Positions 1 to 8,217 of a stretch of 64,000 nt of DNA are shown piece by piece. The notes below the pieces were generated by a model. It did no database searches, was not told where the DNA came from, and saw nothing but the letters and a program-made list of their open reading frames with translations. The translations under genes and the position numbers were made by a program. Origin of the DNA: Streptomyces sp. HB132 (lineage in GTDB: Bacteria; Actinomycetota; Actinomycetes; Streptomycetales; Streptomycetaceae); contig NZ_JAFBGA010000005.1 in assembly GCF_016909575.1 (NCBI RefSeq), positions 419,464-483,463 on the forward strand. The letters are read 5' to 3'. Every line of letters starts with the position of its first letter. Position 1 is the first letter of the stretch.

Positions 1-81
1 GTCGGGCTGCAGGTAGGTGCGGCACCGGACCGTCAGGTAGCCGGCGGCGTCCGGCCGCTCGCTCCTCAGGGTCCACGTCAT
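1..81 (-). CDS. N-terminus of an unidentified protein (cut by window edge)
   Basis: Reading leftward from an ATG at 79-81 gives 27 codons that run off the window without a stop, beginning MTWTLRSERPDAAGYL. A purine-rich GGAGAG lies about 9 nt upstream of the ATG and fits a ribosome binding site. The start is 117 bp downstream of the stop of the PP2C gene on the same strand. No family is recognisable from so short a piece. Confidence 0.4.
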   Translation of the reverse strand, partial: MTWTLRSERPDAAGYLTVRCRTYLQPD

Positions 82-197
82 GGGGTCGGGACTCTCCGTC
101 ACGGACCGATCATGTCCAGCCCGCCGCGGTGCAAACGGCCCTGGGCGAACCCGTCCCTCTGGAGCGGCGTCCACGCCGGCGGGCCCCGGCAGCGCCG

Positions 198-1403
198 TCA
201 GCCCGGGGCCGCTGCCGGGGCGGCCCTGCCGGGCGGCACGGGTTCGGGTCCGGCTCGTGGCCGGTGCAGGGCCAGCATGGCCTGGTCGTCCTGGGGCCGG
301 CCGCCGCCGTGGCGCCGTACGTCCTGGATCAGCACGTCCAGGATCTGCCCCGGTGCGAGGCGGCCGCCGGTCCTCTCCCTCCTGCCGAGCACGAGGGGCA
401 GCCGGGAGACGGGGTCGTAGAACCCTCCGGTGGCGTCGCGGGACTCGGTGACGCCGTCGGTGTAGCAGAGCAGCGTGGAGCCGGCCGGGAACGGGAAGCT
501 GTCGACCGGTGAGGTCCAGACGCCCAGGTCGCTGATCCCCAGCGGGGGTGACTCCTCGGACGCCTCGAGGAGCCTGGCGCGGCCCTGCGCGTCGAGGAGC
601 ACCGGGGGCGGGTGGCCCCGGTTGACCAGGCGTACGGTCTCCAGGTCCGGCGAGAACTCCGCGATGAGGGCCGTGGTGAAGCCCTCCTCCTGCTGCTGGC
701 CACCACGACGGCCGCCCTCGCGCAGGAGTGCTCTCTCCAGCTGGGCGACCAGTTGGGGGAGGTCCTCGGCCTCGTCCGCCGCGTAACGGAAGGCGCCGAG
801 GTCGGCGCTGACGGCGCTGACCGCCCCGAGTCCCTTCCCCCGCACGTCTCCGACCATGACCCGGATTCCGTACGGGGTGCTCTGCACCACGTACAGGTCT
901 CCGCCGATCAGGGCCTCGCTCTCGGCCGGGACGTAGCGCGCGTCGATGTGCAGGTTTCCCAGGCGTGAGGGGGGCCTCGGCAGTACGGCTCGCTGGGCGA
1001 CCGCGGCGACGTGCTGTGCGCGCCGGGCGCGGGCGTCCTGTCTGCGCAGGGTGCGGTGGATGAGCACGGCGAGCGCGGTGACGGCCGCCAGGGTGACCTG
1101 GTTGGCCACGCCCGCCCGCCAGCCGAAGGTGCCGTCGAGCCGCGCGAGGAACGCGTGCACCACCATCGCCGTGAGCCCGACGCCGATGATCCCGCGTACG
1201 CCGGACAGCGGCGCGGCGGCGACGGGTGCGGCCACGAGGAGAGGCGCCGACGTCACGTCGTGCGGCGTGACCAGGTCGGCCACCACGGCCAGCACGATGA
1301 GGCCTACGGGGATCCACTGGGTTCTCAGCAGCTGCGGCACTCCCCCACGCTGCCCGTAAGCGCGGCTCTCCGCATCCCCGGGCGGGCGGGGCCCGACGTA
1401 CAT
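198..1403 (-). CDS. Membrane-anchored PP2C/SpoIIE-type serine phosphatase
   Basis: About 401 aa from the ATG at 1401-1403 (MYVGPRPPG). The open frame extends to 1565, but that would overlap the promoter of the divergent lipoprotein gene. The first 120 residues hold three or four hydrophobic segments, followed by a basic linker. From about residue 150 there is a SpoIIE/PP2C domain with metal-site motifs: GGDLY, GDVRGKG, a C-terminal CYTDGVTESRD and a final DDQAMLAL. Such proteins dephosphorylate anti-anti-sigma factors in partner-switching cascades; that role here is inferred from family. No sensor domain is fused besides the membrane part, and no anti-sigma gene is adjacent. The low-complexity Pro/Ala tail is probably not structured. 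Confidence 0.85.
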   Translation of the reverse strand: MYVGPRPPGDAESRAYGQRGGVPQLLRTQWIPVGLIVLAVVADLVTPHDVTSAPLLVAAPVAAAPLSGVRGIIGVGLTAMVVHAFLARLDGTFGWRAGVANQVTLAAVTALAVLIHRTLRRQDARARRAQHVAAVAQRAVLPRPPSRLGNLHIDARYVPAESEALIGGDLYVVQSTPYGIRVMVGDVRGKGLGAVSAVSADLGAFRYAADEAEDLPQLVAQLERALLREGGRRGGQQQEEGFTTALIAEFSPDLETVRLVNRGHPPPVLLDAQGRARLLEASEESPPLGISDLGVWTSPVDSFPFPAGSTLLCYTDGVTESRDATGGFYDPVSRLPLVLGRRERTGGRLAPGQILDVLIQDVRRHGGGRPQDDQAMLALHRPRAGPEPVPPGRAAPAAAPG

Positions 1404-1574
1404 GCCGCGGCTGCCGGCGGGCATGAGCATGTCATGGTCGCACGGCGGGCCCGTGTCGGTGCCCACGTGATGACCTTCGGCCCGGCGCTCGGCCCTTCGC
1501 GCGCGTCGTGCCTGTTCCGCACACGTGAATGCCGGCGCGGAGCAGCGCGGCCGGCACCTGACCAAGGGGAACTC

Positions 1575-2204
1575 ATGCGCCTTCGCACGACATCCACCGC
1601 CCTCGCCGTCGCGGCGGCGGCAGCCCTCTCCCTCGCGGCCTGCAGCGACGGCGTCGACACCGGACCGGTGGCGTCCGCGTCGACGGAAGGGCCCTCCGGC
1701 ACAGGCGAATCCGGTGGCCCTGACGCCACGGAAGGTTCCGGCGGAGGGGACACCCAGGCCTCGGCATCCGCCTCTGGCCCGGCCTCCTCGTCCACTTCCT
1801 CACCCGTCTCGGAGTCCGGCGACGCGTGCCGGACCGCGGACCTCGCGTTCAGCAGCGCGGGCGGCATGGCGGAGGGCGAGGTGCTGATCGGTCTGAGGAA
1901 CACCGGGTCCGCGTCCTGCTCGATGCGCGGGTTCCCCGGCCTGGACCTCGAGAGCAAGGACGGCACGGTGAGCGCCGAGCGCCGGAGCGGCCGGCCGGCC
2001 CGGACGGTCACACTGGCCCCCGGGGAGAGCACCGGCTTCTCGCTGTACTTCCCGCCGAACACCGGCGGCTCGGGCGTCACCTTCACCTCGGCGGTCGTGA
2101 CTCCGCCGGACGAGACCCACTCGCATCGCATGTCGCTGTCCGTCGACACGGCCGTGGACTCCGGCTCCGGCATCGCCGTGACCCCGGTCGGCTCGGGCAA
2201 GTAG
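1575..2204 (+). CDS. Secreted lipoprotein with DUF4232 domain
   Basis: 209 aa from ATG 1575, with AAGGGGA about 5 nt upstream as ribosome binding site. A lipoprotein signal peptide ends in the lipobox LAAC around residue 22, so the mature protein should be anchored to the outer face of the membrane. A long Ser/Gly/Ala/Thr-rich linker (about residues 25-80) precedes the folded part, which starts near GDACRTADL and resembles DUF4232, a domain common in actinobacterial exported lipoproteins. Two cysteines (DACR and ASCS) could form the disulfide typical of the family. Function unknown. It is divergent from the PP2C gene with about 170 bp between starts. Confidence 0.85.
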   Translation: MRLRTTSTALAVAAAAALSLAACSDGVDTGPVASASTEGPSGTGESGGPDATEGSGGGDTQASASASGPASSSTSSPVSESGDACRTADLAFSSAGGMAEGEVLIGLRNTGSASCSMRGFPGLDLESKDGTVSAERRSGRPARTVTLAPGESTGFSLYFPPNTGGSGVTFTSAVVTPPDETHSHRMSLSVDTAVDSGSGIAVTPVGSGK

Positions 2205-2249
2205 GCCGAACGGGGACCCGGACGGACGCATCCTGGACATCTGGTCCAC

Positions 2250-3320
2250 ATGGTGAGACTCGTTTGCGGAGCCCCGTGCTCGCGGCGTCTTATCGCGCCT
2301 GTGCAAACCGAACAGATAACCCCTGATCAACCGGCCTCCGACGACAAGGCGGCGAGGCGCGCCGTCACGGTGTTCCCCGTCCTGGTGCTCGTGGCGGGCG
2401 TAGCCGGTCTCGTCACGCCCGGAACGTTCGACGGCTGGACGGAATCGGTTCCGTACCTGCTGGGAATCGTCATGTTCTGCATGGGGCTGACGATGACCCC
2501 GCTCGATTTCAGGGGCGTGGCGAAGCGTCCGTGGGCCGTGGCGATCGGCCTGGTCGCGCATTACGTCATCATGCCGGGACTCGGCTGGGCCATCGCACAT
2601 CTGCTCGGACTGCCGCCGCAGCTGGCGGCGGGGCTCATCCTGGTCGGCTGCGCGCCGAGCGGCACGGCCTCGAACGTGGTGACCTTCCTGGCCCGAGGTG
2701 ACGTGGCGCTGTCGGTCTCCGTCGCCACCGTCTCCACCCTGGTCGCCCCGCTGGTGACGCCGCCACTCACGCTGCTGCTGGCGGGTGCCTACCTTCCGGT
2801 GGACGCCGGCTCGATGATCACGGACATCCTCAAGACGGTGCTGTTGCCGGTCCTCGGCGGTCTGGTGGTGCGGCTGGTCGCGGGCAAGCTGGTCGACCGG
2901 GTGCTGGGTCTCATGCCCTGGCTGTCGTCGCTGGCCATCGCCGCGATCGTCTGTGCCGTCGTGGCGGGCAGCGCCGGTGTCATCAAGTCCGCCGCCGTGA
3001 CCGTCCTGATCGCCGTCGTGCTGCACAACGGCTTCGGCCTGGCGCTCGGTTACGCGGCGGGCAAGCTCTCGGGGCTCGGCCGGCCGGCCAGCCGCGCCAT
3101 GGCCTTCGAGGTCGGCATGCAGAACTCGGGGCTGGCCGCGTCACTGGCGACGGCTCACTTCAGCCCGCTCGCCGCGCTCCCGGCCGCCGTGTTCTCGGTG
3201 TGGCACAACATCTCGGGCGCGCTGGTCGCCGCCTGGATGTCCCACAGGTCGCGGCGCGAAGAGCAGGGTGCCTCGGCCGCGGTTCCGGCGCCGAGGGCCA
3301 CGGCCGCCGAGGAAGCCTGA
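2250..3320 (+). CDS. Bile acid:sodium symporter (BASS) family transporter
   Basis: 356 aa with nine or ten hydrophobic segments and the BASS signatures GLTMTPLDF (first third), GCAPSGTASNVVTFLARGD (middle) and FEVGMQNSGLA (final third). In this family these surround the sodium-binding crossover region. Bacterial members move organic anions such as pantothenate or 2-keto acids across the cytoplasmic membrane; the substrate here cannot be told. The start is uncertain: ATG 2250 has no clear ribosome binding site, and GTG 2301 is an alternative just before the first hydrophobic stretch. The gene follows the lipoprotein gene by 45 bp and is closed by a strong hairpin. Confidence 0.85.
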   Translation: MVRLVCGAPCSRRLIAPVQTEQITPDQPASDDKAARRAVTVFPVLVLVAGVAGLVTPGTFDGWTESVPYLLGIVMFCMGLTMTPLDFRGVAKRPWAVAIGLVAHYVIMPGLGWAIAHLLGLPPQLAAGLILVGCAPSGTASNVVTFLARGDVALSVSVATVSTLVAPLVTPPLTLLLAGAYLPVDAGSMITDILKTVLLPVLGGLVVRLVAGKLVDRVLGLMPWLSSLAIAAIVCAVVAGSAGVIKSAAVTVLIAVVLHNGFGLALGYAAGKLSGLGRPASRAMAFEVGMQNSGLAASLATAHFSPLAALPAAVFSVWHNISGALVAAWMSHRSRREEQGASAAVPAPRATAAEEA

Positions 3321-3350
3321 CCGGCTTCCGGTCCCGGAGGTTCCACGACT

Positions 3351-3387
3351 CGAGGCGTTCGCCCGGGGTTCCCGGGCGAACGCCTCG
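3351..3387 (+). terminator. Perfect 17-bp hairpin terminator after the BASS gene
   Basis: A 17-nt arm at 3351-3367 is exactly complementary to 3371-3387 around a 3-nt loop, starting 31 nt after the BASS stop codon. There is no U-tract, as is usual in Streptomyces. It is the strongest hairpin seen in the window. Confidence 0.85.
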
Positions 3388-3887
3388 CGCGTGGTGCCCC
3401 GGCCGGCTCCGCAGAGGGGCTCGTGCCGAGCCGGCGGCCGTGCGCTCGCTCGGGCTCCCGGGCCGCGTAGGTCGGTCCGGTTCCGCCGCACGCAGTCGCG
3501 GCAGGCATGACGGACGTCCTCCTGGCGTGCCACGGTCCGGCCCGCGGGCCTCGGCGGAGACGGCCACGGCCAAGTGCTGCCCCATGTCGTCGACGAGGGG
3601 CCACCGGTGTCGTCCTCACGGTCTCCTCCACTGAGGACCGGTCGGCGAATCGGCTGGTACGACGACGTGCGATCCGAGCCTCGACACACGTGGGAGGCGG
3701 GTCCGCACCGGCCCTCCGGAGATACCCGCTGCGTATGGCGGCGTCCATCGCGCTGACTAGTCCACGCTCTCGCGTGGCCCTCAGGTATGACCCAGGACCG
3801 ACTGGGAGAGGGATTCGTGGAACCCCCGCCCGCTCATACCGTCTTGATCACTGACGGCGGACGACCACCGCCGGGGACAGGTGTTCA
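3388..3887. other. 500-bp intergenic region without supported gene
   Basis: Open frames cross this stretch on both strands, but none has a ribosome binding site or a recognisable domain. One minus-strand frame contains a CxxC (CRDC) near 3490-3510, which is too little to call a zinc ribbon. A small inverted repeat (CCACGC, tetraloop, GCGTGG) lies near 3763-3778, before the TPR gene. The region probably carries that gene's promoter. Confidence 0.5.
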
Positions 3888-5009
3888 GTGGACAGGCGAG
3901 ACAGTGAGCGGGTGGCACGGGTGACTCAGCAGAATCGGCCGGAGGACAAGGCGTTCGCTCCGGAGTATCAGGGAGCGCTCGGCTCGTTGTCGGTGAACTC
4001 CTCCCTCACCGAGGTACTGGCGAGGGGAATCGAAGAACTGCGTGCGGCCGAACATGCCGGGGAACAGCGGGAGATGGCGCGCTGCGGGCTCGCCGTCGCG
4101 GAAGCGTACCGACGGCTGGGGCGTGTGGCGGAAGCAGACGCGGCGTGGAAGTCGAGTTATCGTGCGGCGCGTTCGGCGGGCGACGTCGGGGCGATGGCCT
4201 GGGCGCTGTGGAGCGGGGGCACCCTCGCCCGCCAGCGGGGCTCGCTGGCGCTCGCGTACCGGCTGCTCGGGCTCGCCGCGGAGATGGGCGAACGCGGGGG
4301 CGACGTGGTGGTTCGCGGCTACTCGCTGGCCGGCCTCGCGGAGACCGGGCGCATCCAGGGCGACTACCAGGCGGTCGGGGAACTGCACGAGCAACTGCTC
4401 GCGGAGGCCCGGAAGCGCGGCGAGGCCAGGCACACGGTGTGGGCGCTGGAAGGGATAGCCCAGATGCACCGCAACACCGGTTCCTACGACAGGGCGCTCG
4501 CCCTCTTCGAGGAGGCGGCCGAGACCGCGGGCCGGGCCGATGACCGCAGGGGCCGGGCCTGGGCGCTGCGCGGGATAGCCGACGTGGTGTCCGTACGGGA
4601 CGGTGACGTGGAGCGCGCGCTGACGCTGCTCACGGAGGCCGAATCCATGTGCCGCGAGATGAGGTTGTCCAGTGCGCTGGCCTACAACCACAAGATGCGG
4701 GGCAATGTGCACTACCGGGTGGGCCAGTACCCGCAGGCCCGTGACAACTACGAGCAGGCACTCGCGGAGTTCCAGGAGATGGACGAGCCGCGGGGGGTCG
4801 CGCTCTCCCGACTGGGGCTCGCCAAGTCGCTGGCCCGGCTCGGACGGAACCCGGCGGAGACCGTCGTGGAACTGGTCGGACTCCGCCGCGCCCTGGACCG
4901 GATCGGTCTGCGGCACGCCCGGGACATGGTCGACAAGGCATCCGTCGAACTGGGAGTGGGCCCCCTGCCCGACGTGGGGCACCGCGTCGAGGAGGCGGCG
5001 ACGCGATGA
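3888..5009 (+). CDS. TPR-repeat protein coupled to a polyprenyl synthase
   Basis: 373 aa, almost entirely helical with repeated TPR-like units (for example around GRVAEADAAWKSSYRAA, GSYDRALALFEEAAE and GQYPQARDNYEQALAEF), so a scaffold or regulatory partner rather than an enzyme. There is no signal peptide or membrane segment. GTG 3888 was chosen because it is the first start in frame; GTG 3912 is also possible. The stop overlaps the start of the polyprenyl synthase by 4 nt (ATGA), which implies translational coupling and probably equimolar products. Physical interaction between the two is an inference from this arrangement only. Confidence 0.75.
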   Translation: MDRRDSERVARVTQQNRPEDKAFAPEYQGALGSLSVNSSLTEVLARGIEELRAAEHAGEQREMARCGLAVAEAYRRLGRVAEADAAWKSSYRAARSAGDVGAMAWALWSGGTLARQRGSLALAYRLLGLAAEMGERGGDVVVRGYSLAGLAETGRIQGDYQAVGELHEQLLAEARKRGEARHTVWALEGIAQMHRNTGSYDRALALFEEAAETAGRADDRRGRAWALRGIADVVSVRDGDVERALTLLTEAESMCREMRLSSALAYNHKMRGNVHYRVGQYPQARDNYEQALAEFQEMDEPRGVALSRLGLAKSLARLGRNPAETVVELVGLRRALDRIGLRHARDMVDKASVELGVGPLPDVGHRVEEAATR

Positions 5010-6145
5010 CCTCCCCGACGACCGTCCCGGCTGATACCGCGTACGACACCACGCCCCACGGACCCTCCGGCGGCGGTGGGGCGGCGCGGACGGACACCGC
5101 GTCCCCGGAGGCCCCGGTGACCGCTGCCGGCATACTCGCTCGCTGTCGCGACCTGGTACGCCCCTCGCTGGCCGCCGCGATGGAGCGGCTCCATCCCTGG
5201 CTGGGCGAGATGGCCGCGTTCTCACTGGGCTGGTGCGAGGTCGGTGGTGGGCCCGCCGACGGGTCGTACGAGGGCAAGGGTCTTCGCCAGGCCCTCGCCG
5301 TACTGTGCGCCGAGGCCGCGGAAGCCCCCGGTGAGAGCGCCGTGGCCGGTGCGGTGGCCGTCGAACTGGTCCACACGTTCTCGCTGCTGCACGACGACAT
5401 CATGGACGGGGACGGGACCCGGCGGCAGCGCGAGACCGTATGGAAGGCGTACGGCACCGGCCCCGCCGTGCTCGCGGGCGACGCCCTCTTCGCCCTGGCG
5501 GTGCAGACGCTCGCCGAGGTACCGGGACCGCACACGGCTGCGGCCGTGTGCCGCCTGTCCGAGACGCTGAGCGGCCTCGTCCGCGGCCAGGCGGAGGACC
5601 TCCTCTTCGCGGCCCGCCCCTGGACGGGGCCCGAGGCCGTCCGGATGGACGAGTACCGCGCCATGGCGGAACTCAAGACCGGCACCCTGCTGGGCTGCGC
5701 GGCGGCGCTCGGTGGTCTCCTGGGTGGGGCGCCCACCCCTACCGTCACCGCGCTGGACCAGGCCGGACGCCACCTGGGAGTGGCCTTCCAGGCCGTCGAC
5801 GACCTGCTCGGCATCTGGGGTGACCCGGCGGTCACGGGCAAGCCCGTGCACAGCGACCTGCGGCAGCGGAAGAAGACCTACCCCGTCCTGGCCGCCCTCG
5901 CCGGGAACGGTCCCCGCACCAGGGAGCTCGCCGCACTCCTGAACTCCCCGCTGCCCCTCGACGAGGCCGGTGCCATGCGCGCGGCCGCACTCGTCGAGGC
6001 GTGCGGCGGCCGCACCGCCACTCTGGACGAAGCCCGTCGCCGGCTGGATGCCGCCCGCGCCTGTCTGCGCAGCGTGCCCCTCGACCCTCGTGCGGCGCGC
6101 GAGATGGAGGTGCTGATCGCGTTCCTGCTGCACCGCAGGGTGTGA
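5006..6145 (+). CDS. Polyprenyl (probably geranylgeranyl-type) diphosphate synthase
   Basis: 379 aa, a trans-prenyltransferase that condenses IPP with allylic diphosphates. The first aspartate-rich motif DDIMD is at about residues 129-133, and the second region DDLLGIWGD is at about 265-273, a form common in actinobacterial GGPP synthases. Conserved downstream basic residues (RQRKKTYP) follow. The N-terminal 35 residues are low-complexity. It overlaps the TPR gene by 4 nt. No terpene cyclase, prenyltransferase or phytoene synthase gene is adjacent, so its pathway is unknown; chain length cannot be fixed by eye. Confidence 0.88.
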   Translation: MTSPTTVPADTAYDTTPHGPSGGGGAARTDTASPEAPVTAAGILARCRDLVRPSLAAAMERLHPWLGEMAAFSLGWCEVGGGPADGSYEGKGLRQALAVLCAEAAEAPGESAVAGAVAVELVHTFSLLHDDIMDGDGTRRQRETVWKAYGTGPAVLAGDALFALAVQTLAEVPGPHTAAAVCRLSETLSGLVRGQAEDLLFAARPWTGPEAVRMDEYRAMAELKTGTLLGCAAALGGLLGGAPTPTVTALDQAGRHLGVAFQAVDDLLGIWGDPAVTGKPVHSDLRQRKKTYPVLAALAGNGPRTRELAALLNSPLPLDEAGAMRAAALVEACGGRTATLDEARRRLDAARACLRSVPLDPRAAREMEVLIAFLLHRRV

Positions 6146-6186
6146 GTGCGTCGGCCGCCGGGTGTCGCGTCGCACCCGGCGGCGTT

Positions 6187-6354
6187 CCAGGCGGGGTACT
6201 GCCTGCCGGGGAGGACGGGGCAGGTGTCGCCACAGCCCATGGTGATCACCACGTCGGACGCCTGCACGGCTTCGACGGTCAGCACCTTCGAGGTCTCGGC
6301 GGACAGGTCGATGCCGACGACGGCGACGCATGCTGCACCAGCCGGAGCGGGACC
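6187..6354 (-). pseudogene. Remnant of a thioredoxin-type arsenate reductase (arsC)
   Basis: Minus-strand reading gives a block ending in VGIDLSAETSKVLTVEAVQ and then VVITMGCGDTCPVLPGRQYPAW, which matches the middle and C-terminal half of low-molecular-weight-phosphatase-like ArsC proteins as remembered. The N-terminal catalytic CxxxxxR loop is missing. A short GPAPAGA piece looks like the conserved SAGSAPA region followed directly by VGIDLS, as if 10-15 residues were deleted. After PAW the frame runs on without family-like sequence. No start codon or ribosome binding site is present, so this is a decayed fragment. Confidence 0.7.
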
Positions 6355-6416
6355 GCAGAGACTCGGACACCCCCGTCGGCGGCGGGCTGCGCCTGCGGCA
6401 GCTGAGCTGCCCTGTC

Positions 6417-6454
6417 GGCAGTCGCCCGGGCGCTCGTCATGCCGGGCGACTGCC
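6417..6454. repeat. 13-bp perfect inverted repeat
   Basis: Arms at 6417-6429 and 6442-6454 are exactly complementary with a 12-nt loop. It lies between the arsC fragment and the transposase-like fragment. It may be a terminator or a piece of a mobile-element end. Confidence 0.5.
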
Positions 6455-6490
6455 CCTCGTCCCGCGCACTGCGCCGACCGGGCGCCGTCG

Positions 6491-6593
6491 GTCCAGATCG
6501 AGGCGCACGTTCATGTCCGGCTCGAACCGCCCGTACGGATTCACATGGGTCCGGAACAGCGGCGAGAGCGGTGTCTGTGAGCCGCCACGTCAC
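6491..6593 (-). pseudogene. Possible C-terminal remnant of a Tn3-family transposase
   Basis: On the minus strand, WRLTDTALA in one frame is followed after a frameshift near 6560 by LFRTHVNPYGRFEPDMN and RLDLD. This resembles the C-terminal end of Tn3-family transposases from Streptomyces as I remember them. It has no start and no catalytic part, and it overlaps the last codons of the GNAT gene. It fits a decayed mobile element that may have carried the neighbouring arsC fragment. The assignment is from memory of the motif only. Confidence 0.4.
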
Positions 6594-7135
6594 GACGGCG
6601 CCGCGTAACAGTGGACGGCGACCGTCAGGTCCGGGCTCCACCGCTGTTCGACCGTGGCCATCAGTTCCCAGCCCAGCCGCTCGTAGAGGGCTGCTGCGGC
6701 ATGATCGGATGTGACGACGTCGAGCACCGGATGCAGGCCACGACGCCGCGCTTCCTCCTCCGCCCGGCCCATCAGCAGCGCACCGATCCCGTGTCCCCTC
6801 GCCTGCGGAGCGACGAAGAGTCTGCCGACCACGGCGGCCCTACCCCTCGCGGCCCCGTCCCGCTCGCTCCACAGCGTCGGGGCCAGATCGTCTTCGCCGC
6901 CTTGCGACAGGCTGACGTGCCCGACCGTACGGCCCGCGAGTTCGGCGATCCAGGAACCCAGGAGGGGGCCGCGTGACAGCCACTCGCGCGGCTGATCGGG
7001 CCAGTTCACCGGGTAGCCGTCAAGCTGATGGACCTCCGCGAGGACCCGAACGCACTCCTCGACATCGCCGTCGGTCCTCTGCCGGACGCGCGGGCTCGCC
7101 GTCTCATCAGGTATTCCGGAACTCTCGATGTTCAC
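6590..7135 (-). CDS. GNAT-family N-acetyltransferase
   Basis: 181 aa from GTG 7135; a TTG at 7147 is an alternative, and neither has a convincing ribosome binding site. The acetyl-CoA-binding signature is clear: VVGRLFVAPQARGHGIGALLMGRA, in which RGHGIG is the pyrophosphate-binding loop, followed by the beta5-alpha4 region HAAAALYERLGW. These enzymes transfer acetyl from acetyl-CoA to small amines or protein N-termini; the substrate is unknown. The gene stands alone. Its 3' end abuts the decayed transposase fragment. Confidence 0.8.
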   Translation of the reverse strand: MNIESSGIPDETASPRVRQRTDGDVEECVRVLAEVHQLDGYPVNWPDQPREWLSRGPLLGSWIAELAGRTVGHVSLSQGGEDDLAPTLWSERDGAARGRAAVVGRLFVAPQARGHGIGALLMGRAEEEARRRGLHPVLDVVTSDHAAAALYERLGWELMATVEQRWSPDLTVAVHCYAAPS

Positions 7136-7232
7136 TCCGGAATACAAGCACAGGCCACGGAACCACGACCAGCCTCTTTCGACGCACCGTCGACCGGGCG
7201 AGACCGGTCTCCGGCGCTCCGGAAAGGGCGCC

Positions 7233-8153
7233 CTAGCCCAATAGGGCGGCGATGGTGATCAGGACCGGAATCGAGGCGACGGTGGACAACAGAATTGATT
7301 CCCGGGCGAGTTGTTCGGCGACGCGGTACTGCGACGCGTAGGTGTAGAGGTTCTGCGCGGCGGGCAGTGCCGATATCACGACGACGTCGAGAAGAGCCGC
7401 GCCGTGCAGGTGGAAGACGCCCGCGCCGACGGTCCAGGCGATGACGGGCTGCACGGTCGTCTTGAGAGTGGCGGAGAGCGCGATGGCGGCCCGGTCGGCC
7501 CCACGCGCGGGTATGCCGCTGCCGCGCAGGGAGATCCCGAACGCCAGGAGGACAGCGGGGACCGACATGTTGCCGATGAGGGTGAGGGGTTCGAGGGCCG
7601 GCGACGGGACCGTCCATCCGGTGGCGGCCACGGTGACACCTGCCAGCGAGCCGACAGCCATCGGATTGCGGAGCGGTGTGGTCAGGCGCTGGAGGAGAGG
7701 GCGGGGCTCTCCGGGCCGGCCCAGATCGAGAATGGTCAGGGCGAGCGGAGTGACGACGATCTGCTGGAAGAGCAGAACGGGAGCGACGAGCGAGGCGTCT
7801 CCCAACACGTAGACGGCGATCGGGATTCCGAGGTTTCCGGCGTTGACGTAGCTGGAACACAGGGTGCCGATGGTGAGGTGCCCGGCGCTCCAGCCCCTCA
7901 GGAGTCCTACGGCGACGAAGAGGGCTGCTGTCGCGGCCATCGCGGCCGCGGTGACCAGAAGCCGTCGGGAGAAGATGACCGACAGGTCCGCGCCCGCGAG
8001 AGTGGTGAAGAGCAGTGCGGGGGTGGCTACGTTGAAGGCGAGCCGGGTGAGGACCGTCCGGCCGTCGTCCCCCAGGTGTCCCCGGCGTCCGAGGACGTAG
8101 CCGATGCCTATGACGACGGCGATCACCGCGAACCCGGTGAGAACTCCCTGCAT
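7233..8153 (-). CDS. AEC-family auxin-efflux-type membrane transporter
   Basis: 306 aa with ten hydrophobic segments, split five and five by a short loop around GRPGEPRPLLQRL, the usual layout of AEC permeases. The family signature NAGNLGIP is in the first half, and LPAAQNLYTYASQY is in the second. Members export organic acids or auxin-like anions; the substrate is not predictable. ATG 8151-8153 has AAGGAA 7 nt upstream. Directly upstream of that site is a seven-copy octanucleotide repeat, which could make expression variable by slippage. Confidence 0.85.
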   Translation of the reverse strand: MQGVLTGFAVIAVVIGIGYVLGRRGHLGDDGRTVLTRLAFNVATPALLFTTLAGADLSVIFSRRLLVTAAAMAATAALFVAVGLLRGWSAGHLTIGTLCSSYVNAGNLGIPIAVYVLGDASLVAPVLLFQQIVVTPLALTILDLGRPGEPRPLLQRLTTPLRNPMAVGSLAGVTVAATGWTVPSPALEPLTLIGNMSVPAVLLAFGISLRGSGIPARGADRAAIALSATLKTTVQPVIAWTVGAGVFHLHGAALLDVVVISALPAAQNLYTYASQYRVAEQLARESILLSTVASIPVLITIAALLG

Positions 8154-8161
8154 GAATTTCC

Positions 8162-8217
8162 TTGCTGGCTTGCTGGCTTGCTGGCTTGCTGGCTTGCTGG
8201 CTTGCTGGCTTGCTGGC
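8162..8217. repeat. Seven perfect tandem copies of an 8-bp unit
   Basis: TTGCTGGC is repeated seven times without error on the + strand (GCCAGCAA on the - strand), ending 8 nt before the AEC start codon. The last GCCAGCAA supplies the AA that starts the AAGGAA ribosome binding site. Because 8 is not a multiple of 3, a change in copy number shifts frame for anything translated through it. A TTG-initiated minus frame from 8247 reads through the repeat (SKPASQQA periodicity) and would join the AEC frame if one copy were added or two were lost. Confidence 0.95.

Noticed and set aside
3155..3748. Minus-strand frame with a CRDC motif as a zinc-ribbon protein
   Set aside because: The motif occurs in only one of several overlapping shadow frames, with no partner cysteine pair in place and no ribosome binding site.
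8162..8217. Tandem repeat as a CRISPR array
   Set aside because: Units are 8 bp, contiguous and without spacers; no cas genes.
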